This document shows positions 48,460 to 61,257 of a stretch of DNA of 64,000 nucleotides, one piece after another. Below the pieces are notes generated by a model. That model had not been told where the DNA came from and made no database searches. It saw only the letters and a program-made list of their open reading frames with translations. The DNA comes from Nectonema munidae (taxonomy: Eukaryota; Nematomorpha; Nectonematoida; Nectonematidae), in the NCBI GenBank assembly GCA_030549495.1, contig JAUIRK010001035.1, positions 248,001 to 312,000 on the forward strand, in the 5' to 3' direction. Both the position numbers and the translations under genes were made by a program. Each line of letters opens with the position of its first letter. The first letter of the stretch is position 1.

Positions 48460-49653
48460 TCATAAATGCAAATCATTTTGAAGCTTATATATTTGTTTGA
48501 AATATGGTTAAGTTAACTGTTTAACTATATATTTAACAAATAATATTTCCATTTTGTAAATATAGATTTCGTGATTCAAAAAATACTTTTTATTGATAAA
48601 ATTTTTCTACTTTTTGTGCTTTTCAAATATATCTATTGTTTGAAATAAGCTTTTGGTGAAATTTCATTCGTACAAATACTTTCAACCCTGGTGAAGTATG
48701 CAAAACGTTAAAATCAATAATCTGAAGTTAATGTTTTTAATATTTATGAGTGAGATGATGATGAAAATTGCGCCAAGATATATGCATTAACATTTTTTTA
48801 ATAAATATTTACCACGAATCCTATAGATATAGTTGTTTGCAAAACTGTGCTAAGAAATGGTGTATCATTTTTAAACAGGACAGCATGCGATTTAACAACC
48901 CCCTTCTTGCCATATTTATTTGAATGTGAATTTTGTTTTAGATATTTGAGGAAAAATATAATACTTAACTGTGCTAACATTATCACTAATAAACATTAGT
49001 GATTTTGTTCCATATATTATTATTTTATCAAAAATTTTTCAATCAAGAACTTTGTTCATAAATGATGTATACATGCATTGCTTTATATGCTTATCTACTC
49101 CTTCTAATTGTATATAATAAAAACATGTGGAAGTATCGGTAAATCGGGCATTTGTTTAGCGAAGTATTGAATTCAGAGGGCGGAATACAGTGATATATAC
49201 GAGTGCAGATGTAGCTAATGCACTGCAAATTTGTGGCAATATCGACTGTCACTAATCGAAAGGCTCTAACAGACCGATTTCGGGGTTAGGAATTTTTTCG
49301 TATTATCATTACGCTAAAGTTTAACTTTATTTGATAAATAATTTTTCTTGTATAGTTTTGATCTACACAGAGAATTAAATATTTTAAATGAGATAAAAAG
49401 AGATCAAATAATTCATAATCCGGGTTAATTAGACGTTGAAAGTAGTAATAACTTTTAAAAAATGTGTTTCTTATGAAGAGTTTTGGAGACTTATTGTGCA
49501 TACATTTGAATTTCGTATGTATTGCAAATTTAATCACAACTTTAATCACAACTTTAATTTTCATCTAAACAAATTTGATAAATTCAGCAAAAATTTTTTA
49601 CAGCTCCTTCTTTATCCTCTTTAAATTAGGACTAATAGGACGAAAGCCTTAAC
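48460..49653. other. AT-rich spacer, no gene seen
   Basis: A 12-base unit (TTTAATCACAAC) is tandemly repeated near 49533. A less AT-rich patch near 49135-49290 has no open frame. Confidence 0.45.
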
Positions 49654-49657
49654 TTAA

Positions 49658-49787
49658 CTCATTTAAGGCCAAGCAAAGCAGACGATATCTAAAAAAACGC
49701 AGACGATTTATATTAAAAGTCATTGAAAAAAGCAGACGAAGATGAAATTACTTATGTTCGAAAATAGGAACATTGGTCGTAAATGGG
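49658..49787. mobile_element. piggyBac-type MITE, 130 bp
   Basis: It follows TTAA with CTCATTTAAGGCC and ends GGTCGTAAATGGG before TTAT. It shares most of its interior with 35481-35610 and has exactly the same length. The right TTAA has changed by one base. Noncoding. Confidence 0.72.
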
Positions 49788-50003
49788 TTATAATAAAACA
49801 TAGTAACTAACCTTCAGTATATTCCTATACTTTTATTCAAATTTTGATTCTTAAGTTAAAAGTTTTAGCCTGTTCTCTGGTTATTTCTGCAGACACTCTT
49901 ACCAAGCAAATCTCATTTTATGCGAGTGCAAATTAATTCATTTTTCCTTTAATTTTTTCAATATTAATAATTCCAAATTAATGATGTCATGATTTATCAT
50001 CAC

Positions 50004-51180
<1,177 letters not shown>

Positions 51181-53623
51181 AAGAATTCAGATTATAGAAG
51201 GCGAATATTGGTGGTTTCCAGTTTAGCGATAGTCAATATTAGTGTACAGTCCAAACATGTTTTTTCTGATTTTCTAAGAGAATAACCGCAATACAACAGA
51301 TCTTTTGGAAGATAAGGCCAAATAATATTTCATGTGTACAATACGAGTAAGAGTCTTGATATGCGTTCATCCTCAATGCTTTCTTATATTCAATATTCAG
51401 AAGAAGAAAAATTTGTATGTTATATATTTGGTTGATGAACAAGCATTCATTTAAAGTTTGATTCGATAAAAAAACCTTTTAAAAGTAATTAATCATTTTT
51501 ATATACGCATCATAAAAATTGTATTATTCATTCACTTGCTTTGTTATTTATGAGGAAGTAATTAAGTTGTATGTACTTTTATTGCAATTAGTTACTATGT
51601 TAAAATTTATTTTCAAAAAATTTACCTTAAGATTTGAATAATAATCGTATCTAAAAAATTTTGGCAAATTGAATTTAAGAAGTGTTTCATTGAATCTTGT
51701 CATACAATTATTTTAGAAATGTTTAAAATATACTATATATTGTTTACCGTTTTTAAATTCGATCATTTTTTAGTCCAAAGAATTTCTTGGCAATGAGAAG
51801 TGAATATTAATTAAGGATTTGCTGCGTCTAAAGTTAAAAGTTTATGCATTCTTTCCTTATTTGCTAATTATACAAGTTACTAATATGTCACTTAATATTT
51901 AGTAATATAGTATTATTATTTTATATCTTTGTTAAAAATTTCGTGTTATGCTCAGACAATTTTCAGGTAATTTAACCATAGACGAGTGTTTGGTCACGTT
52001 TTTGAAAATAGCCAAAAATGATACGCTTTTTTACTACAAGCGTTTGCCCCATATTATTAAAATTTAATTTTTATCCATTAAATGCTGAACGATACATTTT
52101 TGGCTTAATGAAATACTTAGATGTAAAAAATTTAGGAATAATTCAGAAAGAGTTGAAAAGTCTAAATGTATTTTTGATATTGTAGATAAGAAAATATAAA
52201 TAAAGAAAAGTTTATTTCAATGATAAAAATTTCGAAAATATGATGAGGAAAATTGGAATTCAATTCATGTTCAATCGATGAACAAAGTTTTTTAGAGTCA
52301 AACATAAACAAAGTAAGATATCATTTAAAAAATTTTTATATATTAGTTATATTTTTACAGTATAGTTTCAATTTGTTACACTACGCTATAAATTAAGAGA
52401 AAATGTTTAGGGCAAAAATAAAAAAAATTTGATGTCGTGAATTGAAAATTGAAAGAGTTTTTCTATCACGTAGAGATTTATTGCTATCACAAAGTGCTTC
52501 TTTAAAATGTGTTCATTAATTTTACATTATTGTTAAATGAAAGGTGTTTTCATACATGGATCTTTGGAGTTGAGACTTTGGTGCTGTTCACCCTCACTTT
52601 TTAGGCTCAAATCGATAGACGGAAATGTGAATAGGAACATACATCCAACTGCTGAGCCCCAAAATATTCGAAATTGGTCATGGATTGAGTTGACTTGTGT
52701 GAAAACGTTAATCAAATTTACTATCTACTAGAAATCATCCTAATATACGTATACATATCTAATAGATAACAATTGTAACTATAAGGCGCGAATTTCATAA
52801 CCGCTGAGATATTGCAAAATACAACTCTACGCAAGTACCTTGAATAAAAGGACATCTAAAAATTTTAGATTTACAAATGATCAGGATGTATTATGTTTAA
52901 AAAGGAGAGCAAAATGTCTATTTTATCACAGACCTTAACCAGTACATACATAAATTTTAAAAAATAGAGAGATGTAGAATGTGTAAGAGTCCAAAATTAG
53001 AGTGTATTCAGGTGACATCTGGATTAGTATACTCGCAGTTCATAGAGTAATTTTTTGAAAGCGGTAGAAAATTTTTCATTGGGAGTACTGCAGGTTTTGA
53101 ATCGCTTCCCTAAACACATTTTTAAGTCTTTTTCGTTTTGCACTATAATTTGTATCTGAAATGACAAAATGGTCACGCTTCAACAACTAAAGTAGGACGA
53201 TCCTTTTTGAAAGAAATTACCCGAAAGGGTAGAAATTTTAACTCAAATATATCTTTAATTACATGTGTTTTTATTAAACTTTTAAATTTGTGAAGTCAAG
53301 ACTTATGTTTGGAATTGTATGAGACGTTACCACCTCCATCCTTGAGGACATCATGGTTGTGCCTGGAATGTTTAGTCCAGGATCTAGCTCGACTTTCCAT
53401 TACACTAAAATGCAAGAACGGCCTCTTATTCCATACCTTGAATATCTTTCATTTTAAAGTCCATTTTCGAACGTAAAAGTGAATTTTTTACGTTATAAAG
53501 TTTATGTAATTTTGGTTCCCTCTCGCTATAAAAGGGTGGATCATCAAAAAAAACATTTATACATCCAAGAAGAATGGGCTTATTTATTTAAAAAAAAGGA
53601 CGTTTGAGATTAACACCATCTAT
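51181..53623. other. AT-rich spacer, no gene seen
   Basis: No family motif. A patch near 53030-53110 (GGGAGTACTGCAGGTTTTGAATC) faintly recalls the SINE head at 59350 but lacks a second promoter box. Confidence 0.45.
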
Positions 53624-53836
53624 TAGCCTTTTTCAAACTTTTTTTACTGCGACCCATAACAAGAACCACAGTTTGCATCGTGACACATAATACTTAGGTG
53701 TAATAAGACAAACTCTGTTCACTAGGTTCATTTATTCAGCATCAACTATTTATATATCCTTTCTTTTTTGTCATGACCCATTTTATTTTTTACGAGACCC
53801 ACTGAAGGGTCAGGACCCACATTTTAAAAAACGCTG
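53624..53836. mobile_element. hAT MITE
   Basis: The left end TAGCCTTTTTCAAACTTTTT and right end TTTTAAAAAACGCTG are inverted repeats with a few mismatches. CGACCCA and GACCCAC phrases lie inside both ends. Both flanks contain ATCTAT near the boundary, so the duplication is partly preserved. About 213 bp, noncoding. Confidence 0.6.
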
Positions 53837-54900
53837 ATCTATACAACTCCTTTGTGTCGCTCCTGGCAAAGAGTTTCAGTGGCTCATCAGAGCAAAAGGT
53901 CCACTGTCGCCGGCCTATGGCTAAAGTTTCTCTGACTCCCCTTACATACCCTAATACATACTTTGTTCGGTACTTGTGCTTAGTTGATGTTAAATACAGT
54001 TAGAAAGTCAAAGACTGATTCTAAATTATACAAATACATTAACGTTTATGTTATATATATACTATGACAAATGTTTTTAATGACACATTCCAAATTTATC
54101 TTCATCAAATGAGATAGCAATTTTTAATAGTTTTCTCTTATTTCTAACAAAGGAAGCGTATTCTATGTATATATATATATTTATATATTTGAAACCCCAA
54201 GAAGTTTCACGCCGGGCATATGACTTTCTTACTCCCCTCCTCCTACATGAAAGCCCTACATCTATAATAAAAATATGCATAAAAGGCTTTTTTCTATATT
54301 ATTATTATATTGGTATAATTAATATGAGGGCTTTTTCATTTGTAAAGATAAAATTTACAGTCAACTTATGACATTAATGCTTAAATTTCGTCTAAACCAA
54401 CATGCTGTAAATAATCCGTATAGCAAAGGTTCGTCAAGAGATATTGACGGATTGATATATATGTTAAGCGTACATTTTTCTTAGACTCGGCCACGAAGTA
54501 ATGAGGGCTTGGTTTCGTTGCAGATTCAATAATGATAGATGTGTATGAAAACTTACTACAACCAATTTTTGAATTACTGTTGTGCTGCGATTTAAAATTG
54601 TTTGCTGGACAGCATTTATCTTTACCCTCTGTTTCCCATTTATAGATAGAAATTTTGGAAAGTTCAAAGACGTAAAGCTTTTAGCGTGAACGTCAGATTT
54701 GAAGCATAAATGGGAAAGACGAAAATGAAAAAGGAAATTATTAGTACACCGAAATCTAAGCGTAAAGAGTGTTTCTTTTTGAACAATTGGCCTCAATGAG
54801 TTTGCATCACATACAAGTGATGAAAATGGTGGCGAGCGATGGTGACGCAGTGCTCGTTCTTTTCAAGAGTACACGTTTGGAAAAGTGACGCAAGGATTTT
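53837..54900. other. Mixed spacer, no gene supported
   Basis: The parts at 53840-53960 and 54480-54900 are less AT-rich. A 110-codon minus frame (54464-54796) has no recognisable motif. Confidence 0.4.
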
Positions 54901-55049
54901 TTAGTGATCACACTGAATTGCGTTTTCAACAAATGGCGCTTTTTCTTCAAGGAAAACATCTTCTGCTTCTTTGAGATTCTTTGAACCCAGGCGTTTTCTA
55001 AAGAACCGCTGATGTGCAGCGTGCACGTCCTCTAAACAAGAATATTTTA
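54901..55049 (-). CDS. Possible terminal exon of an unidentified minus-strand gene
   Basis: On the minus strand TTCTTGTTTAG at about 55040 looks like a good splice acceptor. The frame that follows reads DVHAAHQRFFRKRLGSKNL and KEAEDVFLEEKAPFVENAIQ, then stops at 54901. Its composition is more protein-like and less AT-rich than the background. A second frame over the same bases is open even longer, which weakens the case. I do not recognise either product. Confidence 0.22.
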
Positions 55050-55618
55050 CAAAAGATTGAAAATACATTTTTATAGCTAGCACTAAAAGCAAAATCCTCA
55101 CTTCATCTCCAAAATCAAATTACAAAAACTCATTTTAATGTAAGAATCTAACCATTGAATTCCACATCTTTATCTATAGTTTGCACACCAAGACATAATT
55201 TATTAATTGATACATTTTTTCAAAATATACATATATAACTAAAAATTGTCTCAAAAAATTTAATATAGAAATTGATGAAAATATCTGAAACTTAATAAAA
55301 AATTGTACAAAATTAATTTTATTTTTTACAGTATTTTAACTAAATTTTATCTTTTTAGAATCATTTTAATAAACTAAACTTAGTATTGTTGAATGAAATG
55401 CTTATCAATATTTTGCAAAGAAAATATTTTCTTTCATTTATAAAAGTTAAATCTCGAAAACTATACACATTTATTGACGCTCCTTAAGATTTTTTCTGGA
55501 TATAACTTTGGCTTGAAACATCAATCTTAGTAAATTTTGACATCTTACTTTCTTTGTGCGTTCACACATAGATTTTTTTCTGATATTCTCATAGTAGTAA
55601 CACAACATTTGTTTACAT

Positions 55619-58393
55619 CAGTGATTTCCAAACTGAGAGGCGCGCCTCCTAAGGGAGACATGGACTAATTTAAGGGGAGGCACAGCAGAGTGAAATGCGA
55701 AAAAATAACATCTCTTTTTTTGGCATGAACCTCCTTTTTTACTTTCTTTTTAATAAAGACTTTTAGCATGTGGTTTCAGAAGTGCATAGTTTTTACAGCA
55801 CGTTTACCAGGCTCCAGTTTAAATCTGTACAATGCGCTTTTTTATGAAGCCTGTAGTATATATGGGAAACCTTTAAATTTCTTGCTTCTTAAAGCATTCG
55901 CATTTACTTATAGAGATTTGAAACATGTCTGCTGTATATGTTGGTGTGATAAAAATTTTAAAAACCTACATCTGCCTCATATGCGCACATTTGTATTTAG
56001 GTCATTGAGTGAGAAAGTTTTTCCATTTTCTATAATAAAAGCAGGCTTTAATTTTGCTCTATATTCTCGAAATTTTTTTCAATAGTAGCGCATTTTTAAT
56101 ATATTTTTATTAACAGTGTTTTGAAATATTAATTTTTAAAATTTTATAGAATAATGGATAACTTTTTGTGCATTTATATAAGAAAATCTACTAATAATGA
56201 AAATGCTGAAGGTAATATAAGTGAAAAGAATGGGAAACAATGCAGTACGACTTCTAAGCCCAAGACAAGAAAATACGATTGATCATACTTACTTTTAGGA
56301 TTTACAAATATCGCTGTAGATGGCTTGGAAAAACCAAAATGTTTATTATGTATAATAAAATTTTGGCAACAGAGAGTATGAGACCTTGCAAATTTAAGCG
56401 ACACTTTAAAACTATGCATTCTGAATACGTTGATAAGCCCAAATAATTTTTTCAAAACAAACTTAGTGAGTTTAAAAATCAAAAGTAAGCAATCAAAAAA
56501 CTTGTTTCTGTTCCAAAATTTCTTATATAATTTGCAAAATGTTTGAAACCACACACTATAGAAGAAACACTAATTTTTCTGGCAGCAATTGATATAGAAA
56601 CAATGTAAATCATATGCCAAACGTTTACGAGAAATTCCTCTTGCTGATAATAGAGTTAGTAGAAGAATATCTGATATATCTGAAGATCTTTATGATCAGT
56701 TATTATTATTCTGCGTACTTCAAAATTTGCCATGCAAGTCGATGAAGCTACTGATGTAGCTAACGATGCTCATTTAATTGCATATGTTAGATATATTGCA
56801 GAAAATGTTATAATTGGAGATATATTGTTTTGCAAACCCATTACTGAAAAAAGCACTAGTAAAGAAATTTTTAGTATAATTGACACTCTTTTAATGACAA
56901 GGATATAAAGTGGAGCAACTGCGTAGGACTTTGTACAGATGGAGCACATTCAATGTCAGGACAAAAATTTGGTCCTCAAGTAATCAAAGAAAAAGCACCA
57001 AATGTTATCTAGACGCACTGCATGTTTCACAGAGCAGCTCTTGCTTCAAAAAATATTTGCGAAGAACTAAGTATCGTTTTTACAAAAGTTTAAAAAGTTA
57101 TAAACTACATAAAAAATAGTCCTTTGAAAGCGAGATTGTTTGCAAAGCTGTGTGATTGATGATATGGGCGCTAATCATACCTCACTTATATACTATTGTG
57201 AAGTGGGCTGGCTATCTTGGCAAAAGTAATTCAAAGAAGAAGAAATTGCAACCTTTCTGCACGAAAATCATAATGAATAAGCTAGTTTCTTTAGAAATGA
57301 CAGCTTTCTTGTTAAACTAGCCTATTTGGCGGATATTTTTGGAAAATTAAGTGTTTTGAATAAATCAATGCAAGGAACACAGATGCATTATCTCATTCAT
57401 AGACAAAATAAAAGCATTCATGAAAAAATTAGAGCTATGGAAAATGAATTTTAAAAAAAATCATTTGATATGTTTCCATTTTAAAATAATTTCTGTTCCA
57501 GTCTTAACTTTAATGTAAACAAAAGTTTTTTATTGAACATCTGAATGGTTTGTTGTCCCATTTTTCAATTTATTTCAATAAAGATCTTAATTCCGTAAAG
57601 TTCCAGTGGGTGGCGAATCCATTTGTCGATGAAATAAATGAAGAGTTTGAAATGACGATTTTTGAAGAAGAAATACTGATAGTGTTATCTTGTGACACTT
57701 CATTAAAACATAAATTTCAGAATGAATCTCTAATTGAATTTTGGTCCAGTCAAAGTAAAGAATATAATGTTTTGAAGTTTTGTTACCATTTGTAACATCA
57801 TACTTATGTGAATGTGGATTTTCTGCACTATCTGCAATGAAATCTAAGTACCGAGCCCGTTTAAGGGTAGAAAAGGAGGTACGCGTAGCACTGTCTTCAA
57901 TGACTCCCAGATTTGAAAAACTTTGTGCCAATAAACAAGCACATTCATCACAGTGAAATTAAATCTAAAAATAAATGATAGTGTCCTTTCAAGCTTTTTT
58001 TATTTTATTAATTTTTCCAATTTATATACATTTTTTATTTTTAAAATTTTTTAAATTTGTAAAAAAGTAAAACAATATAAAACCATAAATATATATATAT
58101 CAAAAATTTCCTTCATTTTTTAAATTATTTAAAAAATACATTTTATAAGAAAAAAAATTATCAAATAACTTGAAGAAATTTATAAGGAAAAATTGTATAT
58201 AAAAAATGTAAGAAAAATTATATTAACGTTTCAAAATCAAAATATTAAAAAATTAATAAAAAAAATAGAAAAATTGTATTTGATTGTCGTAAAATGCAAA
58301 GTTATAAAAATTTGGGAAATATGATAGAGGAGGCCCCTGAATTTTATCTTTTTTGAAAGGGAGGCCTAATAGTTTAAAGTTTGGAAACCGCTG
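55619..58393 (+). mobile_element. Full-length ZBED5-like hAT transposon with exact TSD
   Basis: The left end CAGTGATTTCCAAACT and right end AGTTTGGAAACCGCTG are inverted repeats with two mismatches. GTTTACAT is duplicated exactly at 55611-55618 and 58394-58401, which fixes both boundaries. GGAGGC phrases occur inside both ends. The element is 2775 bp, a normal size for an autonomous hAT, with one transposase gene running from 56154 to 57956. The remaining 430 bases at each end are noncoding; a 105-codon frame at 55768 has no known motif. Confidence 0.9.
56154..57956 (+). pseudogene. hAT transposase (ZBED5/FAM200-like), multiply broken
   Basis: The start MDNFLCIYIRKST is the conserved beginning of this group. 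A BED zinc finger follows (KPKCLLC then MRPCKFKRHFKTMH, a C-x2-C ... H-x5-H layout, about 56325-56420). The RNase H-like core has CTDGAHSMSGQKFGPQVIK, THCMFHRAALASKNICEEL, SPLKARLFAKLCD, CEVGWLSW and LVKLAYLADIFGKL. The C-terminus TSYLCECGFSALSAMKSKYR, ARLRVEKEVRVALSSMTPRF is the dimerisation block and ends at its natural stop. More than a dozen stops and frame changes lie between these pieces, so no protein is made, although the order is complete. The family's first Asp is visible in CTDGAHS. Confidence 0.87.
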
Positions 58394-58401
58394 GTTTACA
58401 T

Positions 58402-59339
58402 AAACTTTATACCAATTCAATAAATATTTCACAAGAGAGACATGCAGGCTTAATGAGTACCTACTGGACCGTTCGTCAGTTTAGAACATGCCTAATTGCG
58501 AGGGGGTGTGATGAAGGGGAAAGGGGAGAGGCGGTATAGGGGTACACGATTTTGAATCATTTAACGAGGATAATTAGGGGGCTTGGAATATTTATGACAA
58601 AAAAATCATTATTTATGAAAATATCTAATATGAAAAATTCATGAAAGTAAAATAAACATTTTAAAAAGAAATAATTAAACATATTTAGAATTAGATTTTT
58701 CAAACTCATTTTTATTAAATTAAAAATAGATGAATAAAAATTAAGCGCTGTTTTATATCAGTCGAAATTCTAAGCGGTTGAAAAAACGGGAGTAATCTTA
58801 GAAAATCGTGAGATCTGGCAGCCCAAGTATAGGCTTAATATGGACGAAAATTGACAAGCGGATAAAGGCAGTCTAAATTTGTTTTAGAAAATTGATATGT
58901 GGGTATGAACTGACAAGCCATATTGTTTAATAATTTTTGGCAAGTATTCTTTGCATTGTGTTTGTAAAGATGTATCAAAACTGAAAATAACCTTTGAAAT
59001 TACTGTTCTTATGTAGATTCTTGATGAAAATATCTTCAACATTTTTAAAGAAGTAACTTCTATTAAAAAATGCTTAGTACAGCTTAAATTCATTTCTACT
59101 AAAAATAGAATTTAAAATAATGTTTTGAATTCTAACAAAGACACAAAATCTTTAGAAGAACCTTCTCATGTTTTAAAGAAATTTATACCTATTCTTAATG
59201 ATATTATTGTAAAATTTTTGTTAACCATTGTATGAGCCTGATACTCTTTGATTCGTCAACAAACTTTCCAAAAAGTAAACATATTTCAAAGATTTGTTCT
59301 CTAAAGCTAGTGGAGTTTAGAAACAAAGGTAATATCATC
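58402..59339. other. AT-rich spacer, no gene seen
   Basis: A short GC-rich patch near 58495-58550 (GAGGGGGTGTGATGAAGGGG). No frame of note. Confidence 0.45.
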
Positions 59340-59490
59340 AGCAGATAGCCTGCTGGTGGGAGTGTAGGTTTTCAATCCAGATGTTTTGGGTTTGATTCCC
59401 ATACGTGACTATCACCATCTGCACACATATGGAAGATTATTCTTGCCTTGGATGTGATAACAACAACTACAAAAAGAAAAGCCTGTGTTA
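59340..59490 (+). repeat. tRNA-derived SINE, second family
   Basis: The head GATAGCCTGCTGGTGGGAG resembles box A and GGGTTTGATTCCC at about 59388 is a good box B, roughly 40 bases later. The body ends in an A/C-rich tail (ACAACAACTACAAAAAG). Sequence differs from the SINE at 4375 and 34004. Only one clear copy is in the window, so the call rests on the promoter boxes and tail. Confidence 0.5.
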
Positions 59491-59880
59491 AAAAAATTGG
59501 ATTTCCTTCACTTGAGATTTCAAATTAAGTATGTCCAGCTAGTCAAATATCAGCAAATTGAGCTAAACTTTTTGTCCATACTTTCTTTTGGACGTAAGCT
59601 AGAAGATCCTTTATTCGAAGCTCCATAAAAAACTTAATTTCATTTTGAAGTCACGATCAACACCGTTTCGTTTTGATAACCATCGTAGTGGTATGTATAT
59701 TTAATGAGGCCTGTGTGAAGTTCTTTGAGTAGACTAGTGCTGCAGTTTTTAAATAATTTACAAGTTTGATTGAATCAAACACTTGCCGCAGAAAATAATG
59801 GAGTCCTACTCGTTGATCGAACATTCTGTGTATTAGTTTCTCTTTAGGCACACTCTTACTCAAACAAACATACATTCATC

Positions 59881-60080
59881 AAATGGAAGAAGATCGATTG
59901 GGTCTCAGGACAATTCGGCCTCTGGAGAATTTGGCCACAAGACAATTCAGGTTCTGGAGAATTAGGTTCCTATGAATATATTGATCTGAATATTGCCTTA
60001 AGGCTGAATTGTTCAGAAGCCAAATTGTCTCGATGTCGAATTGTCCGAAGGCCGAATTTTCTTGAGGCCAAATTAATCAA
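59881..60080. repeat. GAATTGTC/GGCC phrase repeats in inverted arrangement
   Basis: The left half repeats GGACAATTCGGCCTC, GAGAATTTGGCCAC, AGACAATTCAGG. The right half has the complementary GCTGAATTGTTC, CCAAATTGTCTC, CGAATTGTCCG, GGCCGAATTTTC. The block is thus an array of short related units that reverses direction in the middle and can fold back. Function unknown. Confidence 0.5.
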
Positions 60081-60089
60081 TGAAGCCAT

Positions 60090-61257
60090 CAAATAATAAA
60101 ACATGCATACATGAAAACACCCACTCGAATAAAACTGTATGAATTTACGCTTTAAATAGGGCATATATTTTAATACATAATAGGAAAATCTCTTCATATT
60201 GAATACACTAGCGACTCCATAAAAGTCTTTGTTATATAGAGGTAAATTAGTTAACAAGTATAAACTGAGAATTCGCTGTTTACTCACGTAATTTTACTCA
60301 GATTCTTTAGCTTGAAATTAAAAATAAAATTTGAGTGTCAAACAAATAAAATCGAGGAAAAGTGGAAGTAAAATGTGTATTCAGTAAATATCAAATTCAA
60401 AGATTAAAATCATAGAAAAAAAGGAAATTTGATTTTTAAATTAACTTGGCTCTGGTTTCAGGTTATGCTACATCGAAATGTTTAAAAAAAATGGCTAAAA
60501 CTCTTGGAAACATTAGTTTTTGAAAGCAAATTTGCTCTGATTTTATGGATTATGAAAACATACATTAATATGGATGAGACACAACTTTTATATACTTCTT
60601 TGATTAAAACTCCTTTGATTTGATGCAAAAATTCTGGTGGTACAAAGCAATCAAAGGTAAAAATGAGACTCGTTTTAGCTGCTTTTATGACTGGATAAAA
60701 AATTCTAGAAAGAGTGGTTGATTTAAAAAGCTTTCTTTGGTGTTTATTTGGACAGTTTTAGGGTCCTGAACTCGAACAGAAGCTCAGTAAACTGAACATT
60801 AATATTTCATATCTAAATTTTCTATTAATAAAATTTTTATTCTTGCCTCGATATAGCCAAAATTACCAAATATTTTTTTATAATTCCCCATTTTCCAATC
60901 GAATCCTTTATTTATAGCGGCTTTAGGGTATTTATTAAAAAATAACCTAGATTTTTAGTAATATTTGTCCTCTATTATTTTTAAGACACTCAATAATACA
61001 GTGTATCTATGAAAAGTGCCACCATTCATTTTTTTCATCAAAAAATGTCAAATCATCAAAAAACAAGTTCATGAGTCTGAAGCCTCTCTTTTATTTTAAA
61101 AAATAAACTAATCATTAAAAAAAACTAATCATATAAATCTATAATTGTAAAAAAATAAATATTCATTTTTGAAAAGTAAAATTTTAATTCAAAAATGAAA
61201 AAAAAAACATTTCACAAGTTAACGAATTATATATATATTCATTTCCAAATAAAAACA
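60090..61257. other. AT-rich spacer, no gene seen
   Basis: No recognised motif. The left terminus of the hAT remnant at 61258 may lie here but I could not place it. Confidence 0.4.

Noticed and set aside
53075-53110. Possible SINE head resembling that at 59350
   Set aside because: Only about 25 bases are alike and the second promoter box is missing.
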